From: Gemmatimonadales bacterium
GTDB taxonomy: Bacteria > Gemmatimonadota > Gemmatimonadetes > Gemmatimonadales > GWC2-71-9
NCBI GenBank assembly: GCA_025924275.1
Contig: JAICEH010000013.1
Coordinates: forward strand, 1 to 17,325
Length of the DNA: 17,325 nt
Direction: 5' to 3'
Shown here: in pieces, positions 1 through 6,911 of the stretch
How positions within the stretch are numbered: position 1 is the stretch's first letter
Layout of the letters: each line of letters opens with the position of its first letter
Position numbers and translations under genes: made by a program
The notes under the pieces: model-generated
What the model saw: the letters and a program-made list of their open reading frames with translations, nothing else
Told to the model about the DNA's origin: nothing
Database searches by the model: none

Positions 1-1739
1 GCACCTGGTCGGTGCCCCGCGATGCCGGGCTCGAGGGCGTGATGTACGGCGTCGAGCACGTCCAGGGTGCGATCTACGTGGCGGTCGGGCCGCGCGGCTC
101 CTTCGTCTCCCGGGACGACGGCGAGAGCTGGCGCCGCCTCGGCCGCGAGGGCTTCAACTCCGTCGCCTTCGCCGGCCGCACCGGGTGGGCCGCCGGGCCG
201 GGGGGCCGGATTGCCGGCACCACCCTCCCCGAGTCGGGGGATCCGTCGCTGGTCATCCTCCTCGTCGTGGACCAGCTCCTGCCGGACTATCTCGAACGGT
301 TCGGCGCCCAGTGGACCGGTGGGTTCGCCCGCTTCCTCGCGGAGGGCTCCGTCTACCTGGACGGCCGCCAGGACCACGCCCTCACCGCCACCGCCCCGGG
401 GCACGCAACGATGCTCTCCGGTCGGGTGCCGGCCCGGACCGGCATCGTCTCCAACGCGCTCGGGGTGAACTCGAACGACTGGCCCCTCCTCGGCACCACC
501 GGCCCTGGTGCCTCGCCGGAGGCATTCCGGGGAACCACGCTCTACGACTGGCTCCGGGCCCGGGACGGCCGGACCCGGGTGCTGTCGGTGTCGGCCAAGG
601 ACCGCAGCGCCATCCTCCCGGTGGGAAGGGCCAAGGGCGACGTCTATTGGTGGTCGGGCGGCCGGTTCACCACCAGCCGCTGGTATGCGTCGGAGCTGCC
701 CGCCTGGGTGCGCGACTTCAACCGGCGCCCCGGCATCCGCGAGCTGCGCGGGCGCCGGTGGGACCTCCTCCTGCCGGCCGCCGAATACGCCGAGCCGGAC
801 TCCCAGCCCTGGGAGCGGGGAGGGCGAGAGATCACCTTCCCCCACGTGATCCCCGCCGACTCGGCTGGCTGGCTCAGCCGGGGCCATCGCTTCCCCTGGA
901 CGGATTCCCTGACCCTCTCGCTGGCACTCGAGGGGGTGCGGCGGACCGGGCTCGGCCGCGGCGGCCGGACCGACCTCCTGAGCGTCAGTCTCTCGACCAC
1001 CGACTGGGTGGGCCACGACTACGGTCCCGATTCCCGTGAGGTCCACGACCACCTGCTCCGGCTCGACCGGTGGCTGGGACGCTTCCTCGACTCGCTCGCC
1101 ACCCTGGCGCCCGGCGGGGTCGTGCTCGCGCTCACCTCCGATCACGGCGTGCAACGCTGGCCCGAGTCGGAGCGAGCCCGGGGGCGGGACGCGGGCCGGG
1201 CCAGCGTGGGAGCGTGGGTGGCCGGCGTGCGCGACTCGCTCGAGGCGCGGTGGGGCACCGGCTTCGGGGTCCGGTTCGAGGACGGGCTCCTGCTCGCGGA
1301 CCTCGCCGCGCTCCGCGCCCGGGGCGTGGATGCCGACGCCTTCGCCGCCCGGCTCGCGGCCGGGCTCCGCACCAGGCCGGGCGTCGCGGCCGCCTGGACC
1401 CCGCGCGAGCTCGCCGCGCTGCCACCCGACCACGAGGCCGCCGGGCTCTGGCGCCGGAACCTCCCGGTCGACCTGCAGTGGGCGGTGGTGGCCGTGGTGC
1501 GCGAGGGCTGGCAGTGGGCCGAGTCGGCGGGTTCCACCGACCACGGCAGCACGGCGTTGGCCGATCGCACCGTGCCCATCATCTTCTGGGGCGCCGGGGT
1601 GCGCGCGCGGCGCTGCGATGCCATCGTGCGCACGGTGGACATCGCGCCGACGCTGGCCGCCCTCCTCCGCATCCAGCCCACCGAGCCGCTCGACGGCGTC
1701 CCCCTCCCGCTCGACCGCTGCGGCCGGCCGGGCCGCTGA
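1..1739 (+). CDS. BNR/Ycf48-like propeller end fused to PafA-type alkaline phosphatase (5' partial)
   Basis: The frame is open to the left edge, so the true start lies outside the window; residues are numbered from the GTG at 12. Residues about 15-70 look like the last blades of a BNR/Ycf48-type beta-propeller (SRDDGESW, GFNSVAFAGRTGWAAGPGG). From about residue 79 a full alkaline-phosphatase-superfamily domain follows. Visible metal and catalytic residues are D87 (VVDQL), nucleophile T127 (TAPGH), N in GIVSN, D331 and H335 (TDWVGH), D377/H378 (SDHG) and H511 (STDHG). K196 and R198 in AKDR match the K-x-R pair typical of PafA phosphomonoesterases. The family is periplasmic and releases phosphate from organic phosphate esters. 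No signal peptide precedes the phosphatase domain in any frame, so export would depend on the missing N-terminus. The dipeptidase gene begins 40 nt downstream. The phosphatase call is strong; the fusion is seen directly but could be a sequencing artefact. Confidence 0.88.
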   Translation, partial: TWSVPRDAGLEGVMYGVEHVQGAIYVAVGPRGSFVSRDDGESWRRLGREGFNSVAFAGRTGWAAGPGGRIAGTTLPESGDPSLVILLVVDQLLPDYLERFGAQWTGGFARFLAEGSVYLDGRQDHALTATAPGHATMLSGRVPARTGIVSNALGVNSNDWPLLGTTGPGASPEAFRGTTLYDWLRARDGRTRVLSVSAKDRSAILPVGRAKGDVYWWSGGRFTTSRWYASELPAWVRDFNRRPGIRELRGRRWDLLLPAAEYAEPDSQPWERGGREITFPHVIPADSAGWLSRGHRFPWTDSLTLSLALEGVRRTGLGRGGRTDLLSVSLSTTDWVGHDYGPDSREVHDHLLRLDRWLGRFLDSLATLAPGGVVLALTSDHGVQRWPESERARGRDAGRASVGAWVAGVRDSLEARWGTGFGVRFEDGLLLADLAALRARGVDADAFAARLAAGLRTRPGVAAAWTPRELAALPPDHEAAGLWRRNLPVDLQWAVVAVVREGWQWAESAGSTDHGSTALADRTVPIIFWGAGVRARRCDAIVRTVDIAPTLAALLRIQPTEPLDGVPLPLDRCGRPGR

Positions 1740-1779
1740 CCACCATTTCCCGTCCGCCCCTTCCCGGAGCCTCCCTCCC

Positions 1780-3030
1780 GTGACGCCCTGCATCCGGTTC
1801 GCCCTGGTGGCCCTTGCCGCCGGCTCGCCCCTCGCCGCCCAGCAGCCGGACCCGGCACTCGAGCGCGCCCGGCGCGTCCTCGCCTCGGTGCCCCTCGTGG
1901 ACGGGCACAACGACCTGCCGTGGGAGATCCGGGCGAACCGGCAGCACCCGCGGGACGTCGCGGCCTACGACCTCCGGGAGCGGACCCCGGGGCACACCGA
2001 CCTGGCCCGGCTCAAGGCCGGGATGGTCGGCGCCCAGTTCTGGTCGATCTACGTGCCGGGCGAGATCCGGGACTCCGGCTTCGCGCGGGTGCAGCTCGAG
2101 CAGTTCGACATCGCCCGCCGCCTCATCGCGCGCTACCCCGAGGCACTGGTGCCCGCCCTGCGGGCCGCCGACATCGAGCGGGCCCACGCCGACGGGAAGG
2201 TCGCCTCGCTCCTCGGGTTGGAGGGCGGGCACGCCATCGAGAACTCGCTCGGCGCGCTGCGCGCGTACCACGCCCTCGGCGCGCGCTACATGACCCTCAC
2301 CCACAACGTCACGCTCGACTGGGCCGACGCGGGCAGCGACGAGCACCGCCACGGGGGCCTGACCGCCTTCGGCCGGGAAGTGGTCCGGGAGATGAACCGG
2401 CTCGGGATGCTGGTGGACCTCTCCCACGTGTCCGACGGCGTGATGAGCGACGCGCTGGACGTGGGCGAGTCTCCCGTGATCTTCAGCCATTCGTCGGCCC
2501 GGGCGCTCACCAGCCACACGCGCAACGTGCCCGACTCGATCCTCGCGCGCCTGCCCCGGAACGGGGGGGTCGTGATGGTGACCTTCGTCCCGGCCTTCGT
2601 CTCGGACGAGGTGAACCGTGCGGAGCAGCGGCGCGACGCCGAGCTCCGCCGGCGCCTGGAGGGGGTGCGCGAGCCGGCCGAGCGTCGCCGGATCGGGCAG
2701 GAGGTGCGGGCGGCCCTCCCGGTGCCGCGGGCGACCATCGCGCAGGTGGCCGACCACATCGAGCACGTGCGCCGGGTGGCGGGAGTGGATCACGTCGGCA
2801 TCGGCTCCGACTTCGACGGGATCGACATCGGGCCGGTCGGGCTGGAGGACGTGTCGACCTTCCCGAACCTGTTCGCGGAGCTGGTGCGGCGGGGCTGGAG
2901 CGACGGGGACCTGCGGAAGCTCGCGGGCGGCAACCTCCTCCGGGCGATGCGCCGCGCCGAGGAGGTGGCGGTGCGACTGCAGGCCGAGCGCGAGCCCTCG
3001 ACCGCGACGATCCAGCAGCTCGACCGCTAG
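1780..3030 (+). CDS. Secreted membrane dipeptidase (peptidase family M19)
   Basis: This 416-residue protein belongs to the renal-dipeptidase/M19 family of zinc enzymes that cleave dipeptides, including D-amino-acid dipeptides. Expected zinc and catalytic residues are all visible: H43 and D45 (GHNDLPW), the bridging E148 (LEGGHA), H216 (DLSHVSD), H237 (FSHSS) and D344 (GSDFDGI). The GTG at 1780 is chosen because it opens a short hydrophobic signal peptide ending near AAQQ and is preceded by GGAG at 1766-1769. The frame stays open upstream inside the phosphatase gene, but that part is out-of-frame shadow. It is probably co-transcribed with the phosphatase, with a 40 nt gap. Its TAG stop overlaps that of the convergent SURF1 gene. 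A periplasmic role in peptide salvage is inferred from the family and the signal peptide. Confidence 0.93.
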   Translation: MTPCIRFALVALAAGSPLAAQQPDPALERARRVLASVPLVDGHNDLPWEIRANRQHPRDVAAYDLRERTPGHTDLARLKAGMVGAQFWSIYVPGEIRDSGFARVQLEQFDIARRLIARYPEALVPALRAADIERAHADGKVASLLGLEGGHAIENSLGALRAYHALGARYMTLTHNVTLDWADAGSDEHRHGGLTAFGREVVREMNRLGMLVDLSHVSDGVMSDALDVGESPVIFSHSSARALTSHTRNVPDSILARLPRNGGVVMVTFVPAFVSDEVNRAEQRRDAELRRRLEGVREPAERRRIGQEVRAALPVPRATIAQVADHIEHVRRVAGVDHVGIGSDFDGIDIGPVGLEDVSTFPNLFAELVRRGWSDGDLRKLAGGNLLRAMRRAEEVAVRLQAEREPSTATIQQLDR

Positions 3031-3746
3031 CGCCCGGCCCGCGCGTCGCGCCCGGCGGTGCCCTTCCACGCCACGACGCCGGCGCCCACCAGGCCGATGA
3101 GCGCGAAGCCGAACCACTGCAGCGCATAGCTCAGGTGAGGGCCGTCGTCCAGCGCCGCCGGCTCCGTGCGGCGGGGCCACGGTGGCAGTTCCGGGCCGGG
3201 CAGCTCGCGCACCCAGATCGCGGCGACGGGGAAGGGGAGCCGGGCCCGGATCCCGTCGCGGTCGAGCCCGCGCCAGGTGGTCACCCCGTTGCGCTCGAGA
3301 GGGTGCCCGCCGTCCTCGCGCGCCTCGAGCGCGCTCGCCAGGCCCCGGACCGTGCGGCGCCCCGGCTCGTCGAGCGCAGCCAGGTCGGCGTGCACGGCGT
3401 CAGGGGCCTGCACGAAGCCGCGGTCCACCAGGACCACCGTGTCGCTCCCCTCGAGCCTGAGCGGGGTCACGACCCGCACCCCCGGCCCGCCATCCCAGGC
3501 CTGCCCGCGAATCACGATCTCCGCAGCGCGGTCGAACTCGCCAGTCAGCGTGACCCGCCGGCCGGCGAGGTCCGCGCCCAGCCGGCCGGGACCCAGGTCC
3601 ACCACCGGGGCCTCGCGAAGCGCGAGGGCCTCTGCATTTGCCGCGCGGCGTTCCGCCAGGCGGTCGACCTGCCAGATGCCCAGGCGAATGCACCCGGCGG
3701 CCACAAGGATGGCCACCACCGCCAACCCTCTCCAACTGCGTGACAT
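3027..3746 (-). CDS. SURF1 family cytochrome c oxidase assembly protein
   Basis: A 239-residue inner-membrane protein with the SURF1 layout. An N-terminal transmembrane helix (about residues 6-26) runs into the family motif LGIWQVDRL. A periplasmic domain carries GEFD, GPGVRVVTPL and VLVDRGFV (about 105-112). A C-terminal helix is introduced by HLSYALQWFGFALIG (about 204-218). SURF1/Shy1 proteins help insert heme a into subunit I of aa3-type oxidases, so the host probably respires aerobically. The ATG at 3746 has a GGGAGA ribosome site a few bases upstream and begins exactly at the membrane helix. The frame continues upstream to 4088 but that extension is arginine/proline-rich shadow. No other cox or heme-a gene is present nearby. 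The gene is tail-to-tail with the dipeptidase and overlaps it by four bases. Confidence 0.93.
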   Translation of the reverse strand: MSRSWRGLAVVAILVAAGCIRLGIWQVDRLAERRAANAEALALREAPVVDLGPGRLGADLAGRRVTLTGEFDRAAEIVIRGQAWDGGPGVRVVTPLRLEGSDTVVLVDRGFVQAPDAVHADLAALDEPGRRTVRGLASALEAREDGGHPLERNGVTTWRGLDRDGIRARLPFPVAAIWVRELPGPELPPWPRRTEPAALDDGPHLSYALQWFGFALIGLVGAGVVAWKGTAGRDARAGR

Positions 3747-3930
3747 CCTGTCTCCCGGCAAGGACAGGCGGGATGGACCCGCGGGCAGGCCCCCGGGCCT
3801 AACGCTTCCCCGCACAACGGGTTGTCGTGGGCCCCGGTCCCGGCCCGCGAGTTGCCTTCCAGGCTCACGGCCCCGCCGGACCCGTCCGGCGACGCTCGAA
3901 CTTAACCTCGGACAGACTCGGAGATCCTCC

Positions 3931-4545
3931 ATGCGCGCCGCGGCCCTGCGCCTGCCCGCCTCGAGCGCCCTCGGGGCACTCGCGCTCTCGCTCCTCGCCC
4001 TTCCGCTGCTGGCCCAGGAACACGGGGGCGGTCTCCGCGAAGTGCGGCCGGCGCCGCCGCCGCCCTCCGGCCGGAGCGGCTTCTTCATCGCCGGCGGACT
4101 CGGCGGCGGCTACGAGTCGTTCCAGACCGACGGGTTTGCCTGGACCGACGAGGAGCTGGGCGCGACCTTCCACCTCAAGCTCGGCGGCACGCCCTCGAGC
4201 GCCGTGCGGCTGGGCGGAGAGCTGGCCGGGTGGGGCACCGACGAGGCCGGGGTGGAGGAGTACGTCGGGAGCCTGATGGGCATCGTGCAGCTGTATCCCT
4301 CCCCCGCCGGCGGGTTCTTCCTCAAGGCCGGCGCCGGGTTCAGCTACTTCAACCAGCAGTTCTTCGACGGCTTCTTCTACCAGGAAGTGGACGACAACGG
4401 CTTCGGCTTCAACCTCGGCGCGGGCTGGGATTTCCAGGTGAGCCGCGGGCTCACGATCGGCCCCGTGGTGGACTACTGGCACCACGACTTCGGCGAGTTC
4501 AAGGAGCGGATCTGGAGCCTCGGCGTGAGCATCGGGAGCCTCTGA
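3931..4545 (+). CDS. Small outer-membrane beta-barrel protein
   Basis: A 204-residue protein of unknown specific function. Residues 1-28 form a signal peptide ending LLAQE. A proline-rich linker (about 39-46) follows. The rest is a run of short, alternating polar/aromatic strands ended by glycine-rich turns (FFIAGGLGGGYESF, GFFLKAGAGFSYF, GFGFNLGAGWDFQV), closing with strand WSLGVSIGSL. This is the pattern of OmpW/OmpX-like or 'outer membrane beta-barrel' proteins of about eight strands. The final residue is Leu rather than the usual Phe. GGAG at 3920-3923 lies 7 nt before the ATG, which supports this start. It is divergent from SURF1 across a 184 nt gap in which I see no clear -10/-35 pair. 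The fold class is fairly sure; any transport or structural role is not shown. Confidence 0.75.
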   Translation: MRAAALRLPASSALGALALSLLALPLLAQEHGGGLREVRPAPPPPSGRSGFFIAGGLGGGYESFQTDGFAWTDEELGATFHLKLGGTPSSAVRLGGELAGWGTDEAGVEEYVGSLMGIVQLYPSPAGGFFLKAGAGFSYFNQQFFDGFFYQEVDDNGFGFNLGAGWDFQVSRGLTIGPVVDYWHHDFGEFKERIWSLGVSIGSL

Positions 4546-4573
4546 GCACGCCGGCGCGACGGGCACCTCAGGG

Positions 4574-4602
4574 TTGATTCCCCCTTGGCGGAACACTAGA
4601 TT
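4574..4602 (+). promoter_or_regulatory. Sigma-70-like promoter of tRNA-Leu
   Basis: TTGATT (4574-4579) and TAGATT (4597-4602) are separated by exactly 17 nt. Transcription would begin near 4609, a few bases before the tRNA at 4614. The -10 lies inside an inverted repeat, GGCGGA (4587-4592) and TCCGCC (4604-4609). Confidence 0.7.
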
Positions 4603-4613
4603 CTCCGCCCCAC

Positions 4614-4695
4614 GCCCTGGTGGTGAAACTGGTAGACACGCTATCTTGAGGGGGTAGTGCCGAAAGGCGTCGCGGTTCGAATCCGCGCCAGGGCA
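4614..4695 (+). tRNA. tRNA-Leu(GAG)
   Basis: This 82 nt gene folds as a class II tRNA. The acceptor arms GCCCTGG (4614-4620) and CCAGGGC (4688-4694) pair fully, and the discriminator is A at 4695. The anticodon stem CTATC/GGTAG encloses loop TTGAGGG, with anticodon GAG reading CTC/CTT Leu codons. A long variable arm (TGCCGAAAGGCGT region) and a T-loop GGTTCGAATCC are present. CCA is not encoded, so it must be added after transcription. Confidence 0.95.
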
Positions 4696-4729
4696 TCGGG
4701 GGCACCGCAGAGGGGCCCCCGACGTGTTT
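4696..4729 (+). terminator. Hairpin between the two tRNA genes, possible weak terminator or processing element
   Basis: TCGGGGGC (4696-4703) pairs perfectly with GCCCCCGA (4715-4722) around an 11 nt loop. Only a short T-rich tail follows (GTGTTT). It could end transcription after tRNA-Leu, or separate the two tRNAs in a joint precursor for processing. Confidence 0.45.
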
Positions 4730-4731
4730 CC

Positions 4732-4803
4732 GCCACAGTAGCTCAGAGGTAGAGCTCTCGATTCGTAATCGAGCGGTCGTGGGTTCGATTCCCACCTGTG
4801 GCT
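4732..4803 (+). tRNA. tRNA-Thr(CGT)
   Basis: This 72 nt gene has acceptor arms GCCACAG (4732-4738) and CTGTGGC (4796-4802) with discriminator T at 4803. The D-arm is GCTCAGAGGTAGAGC. The anticodon stem CTCGA/TCGAG encloses loop TTCGTAA, giving anticodon CGT (4764-4766) for ACG codons. The T-arm contains GGTTCGATTCC. CCA is not encoded. It lies 36 nt after tRNA-Leu and has no clear promoter of its own, so co-transcription is plausible. Confidence 0.95.
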
Positions 4804-4915
4804 TCGTGAAGGGATGACGGCCAGGCGTCGTGGCTCCGGCACTTGACCCCCATTCGTCCCCGCTCCCCGCACTCGCCCTTGCCCCCTCGGCCTCCGGCCC
4901 GCATCATCGGGGCCG

Positions 4916-5773
4916 ATGCGGTCCTGCGTCCTGTTCCCCCTGGCAGTCATCGCCTGCGGCGCCGATGCCCCGCGGCCTTCCGCGGCACCCCCCGTCGCCG
5001 CGGTGAGCGCCGGGCCCACGGAGCGCTCGCGCCTCGGGGCGTGCGCGGCGGAGCCCGACGGCCGGTGGGCCCTGCCGGCGGAGCTCACCGAGGCGTCGGG
5101 ACTCGCCTGGGAGGGATCGGCAGTGCTGGTCCACGGGGACGAGGTGGGCCGGATCTACCGGGTGACGCCTGCCGGGGGCGCCGTCCTCGCGACCGCCCTC
5201 CGGGGGGACCCGAAGGACGACTTCGAGGGCATCGCCATCGCGGGCCCGCGAATCGTGCTCTCCACCAGCGAGGGCCGGCTCTACGTGAGCGACTGGCCCG
5301 CCGGTGCCGTCGCCCCGTTCCGACGGGTGGAGACCGGTCTCGGCCGCGGATGCGAGCTGGAGGGACTGGGGTGGGACGGCGCGCGTGGCATCCTCCTCCT
5401 TCCCTGCAAGCGCTTTCGCGGCAAGGGACGACGCGACGGCCTCGAGGTTCGCCGCTGGGACCTCGCGCGGAGCGTGGCGCTGGCGCCGGTGACCGTGTCC
5501 GCCGGGGCGCTTGCCTCCGCCGGCCTGGACGGCTTCCGGCCGTCGGCCCTCGAGGTGGATCCCGCCACCGGCAACTGGCTGCTGCTCTCCGCCAACCCGA
5601 CCGCCCTGCTCGAGATCACCGCCTCCGGGGCCGTGGTGCGCGCGGTCCGGCTCGGCCGCGGACACCGCCAGCCGGAAGGGCTCGCCCTCACGCCCGCCGG
5701 CGACCTGCTGGTGGCCGACGAGGGCGCCGGTGAAGCCGGCCAGCTCTCCCGCTACCGCTGCGCGCTCCCGTGA
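4916..5773 (+). CDS. SdiA-regulated-type beta-propeller lipoprotein
   Basis: A 285-residue protein. The first residues end in a lipobox (LAVIAC, Cys14), so it is probably a lipoprotein. The mature part resembles the SdiA-regulated (YjiK-like) propeller family. An opening ELTEASGLAW is followed by DEVGRIYRV, FEGIAIAG, ELEGLGWD, FRPSALEVDPATGNWLLLSA and QPEGLALTPAGDLLVADEG, each a propeller blade of the 'E-G-hydrophobic' type. The molecular function of this family is not well established. The ATG at 4916 begins the lipoprotein signal directly, although its ribosome site is weak. Its TGA overlaps the GTG start of the next gene (GTGA), which indicates translational coupling with the phosphoesterase. 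It is the first gene of a three-gene operon. Confidence 0.75.
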   Translation: MRSCVLFPLAVIACGADAPRPSAAPPVAAVSAGPTERSRLGACAAEPDGRWALPAELTEASGLAWEGSAVLVHGDEVGRIYRVTPAGGAVLATALRGDPKDDFEGIAIAGPRIVLSTSEGRLYVSDWPAGAVAPFRRVETGLGRGCELEGLGWDGARGILLLPCKRFRGKGRRDGLEVRRWDLARSVALAPVTVSAGALASAGLDGFRPSALEVDPATGNWLLLSANPTALLEITASGAVVRAVRLGRGHRQPEGLALTPAGDLLVADEGAGEAGQLSRYRCALP

Positions 5774-6909
5774 GTCGCCGCCTCGGCCTGCTCCCGGTTC
5801 TCCTGGCCGTCGCCTGCGGCGCGCCGCACGCCGCCCCGGTGCTCCTGCCGGCGCCCGCGGTTGGCGAGGTCGAGTGGACCGTGCTCCTGGTGGGTGACAC
5901 CGGCAGCCCCGACCCGGTCGACGATCCCACCTTCGCCGCGCTGGAGGCGGCCGCGGCCGAGGCGCCTGCGCGCACGGCCATCGTCTTCCTGGGCGACAAT
6001 GTCTATCCCGCCGGCCTCCCGCCGGAGGGCGATCCGGCGCGGGCGGACGCCGAGCGCGTGCTCGAGATCCACCTCGGGGCGGTGCGGCGCTCCGGGGCCC
6101 GGGCCTTCTTCGTCCTCGGCAACCACGACTGGCGAACCCACGAGGGCGAGTCGGACGGCGGCATCGGGTCGGCCCGGCGCCAGGCGGAGTGGGTCGAGGC
6201 TCACGGTGAGGGACGGGCCCGGGTCGTGCCGGCGGATGAGTGTCCCGGCCCGGAGGCGGTCGACGTCGGCGACCTGCGCCTCGTCTTCCTCGACACCCAG
6301 TGGTGGGTCGCCGACCGGCCCCCGCCCGCGCCCGGGGCCGCCTGCGCCGGGGTCGACAGTGCCGCGGTGGTCCGGGAGCTGGGCGCGGCCATCGCCGGCG
6401 CGAACGGCCGCCCGGTGATCGTGGCCGGCCACCACCCGATCGAGTCGGGCGGGAGGCACGGAGGCCACTTCGGCTGGAGGCACCACATCTTCCCGCTGAC
6501 CGACCTGGCCGACTGGGCCTGGCTGCCATTGCCGATCATCGGCTCCCTCTACCCGCTGGTGCGGGGGAGCGGCGTCAGCGACCAGGACGTGGCCGGTGAC
6601 CGCAACGTGGCGATGCGCGGGGCGCTGGAGCAGGTCTTCGCGGCCACGCCGCCTGCGATCTACGCCTCGGGCCACGAGCACATCCTCCAGGTGATCCGTC
6701 GCGCCCGCCCGCCGCTCCTGGCGGTGAGCGGCACCGGATCCACCGGCCACGGGAATTTCTTCACCTGGACCGCATCGACGGCGCACGCCAGCGCAGCGAG
6801 CGGGTGGGTCCGCGTGGACCGGCTGTCCGGCGGTCGCCTGCGCGTGGCCGTGATCGAGCTGGACGACGCCGGCGAGGCTCGTGAGACGTGGTCCGACTTC
6901 GTGAGGTGA
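5770..6909 (+). CDS. Purple-acid-phosphatase-like metallophosphoesterase lipoprotein
   Basis: A 379-residue calcineurin-like phosphoesterase. The signal sequence ends in LAVAC with Cys16, a lipobox. All five metal-binding blocks of the purple acid phosphatase type are present: GDTG (D43), GDNVYP (D76, Y79), GNHD (N118, H119), VAGHHP (H221) and GHEH (H302, H304). It should hydrolyse phosphate esters in the periplasm or at the outer membrane; its substrate is unknown. The GTG start at 5770 overlaps the previous stop by four bases, and its own TGA ends 2 nt before the next ATG. In Bacteroidota, from my knowledge of the family, such a domain is often the N-terminal part of one long protein whose C-terminal part matches the next gene. 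The two products therefore probably act together. Confidence 0.9.
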   Translation: MSRRLGLLPVLLAVACGAPHAAPVLLPAPAVGEVEWTVLLVGDTGSPDPVDDPTFAALEAAAAEAPARTAIVFLGDNVYPAGLPPEGDPARADAERVLEIHLGAVRRSGARAFFVLGNHDWRTHEGESDGGIGSARRQAEWVEAHGEGRARVVPADECPGPEAVDVGDLRLVFLDTQWWVADRPPPAPGAACAGVDSAAVVRELGAAIAGANGRPVIVAGHHPIESGGRHGGHFGWRHHIFPLTDLADWAWLPLPIIGSLYPLVRGSGVSDQDVAGDRNVAMRGALEQVFAATPPAIYASGHEHILQVIRRARPPLLAVSGTGSTGHGNFFTWTASTAHASAASGWVRVDRLSGGRLRVAVIELDDAGEARETWSDFVR

Positions 6910-6911
6910 CC

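Noticed and set aside
1579..3180. 533-codon open frame on the minus strand
   Set aside because: Antisense to the M19 dipeptidase, whose active-site residues are all intact; the antisense product has low-complexity composition.
3747..4088. N-terminal extension of SURF1
   Set aside because: It would place 114 Arg/Pro-rich residues before the membrane helix and run antisense into the beta-barrel gene. The ATG at 3746 has a ribosome site and the normal family N-terminus.
3865..5088. 407-codon minus-strand frame
   Set aside because: It crosses both the tRNA-Leu and tRNA-Thr genes and is antisense to the barrel protein; it includes a spurious protein made from tRNA sequence.
4904..6529. 541-codon open frame on the minus strand
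   Set aside because: Antisense to two well-supported lipoprotein genes; Arg/Pro/Gly-rich without motifs.
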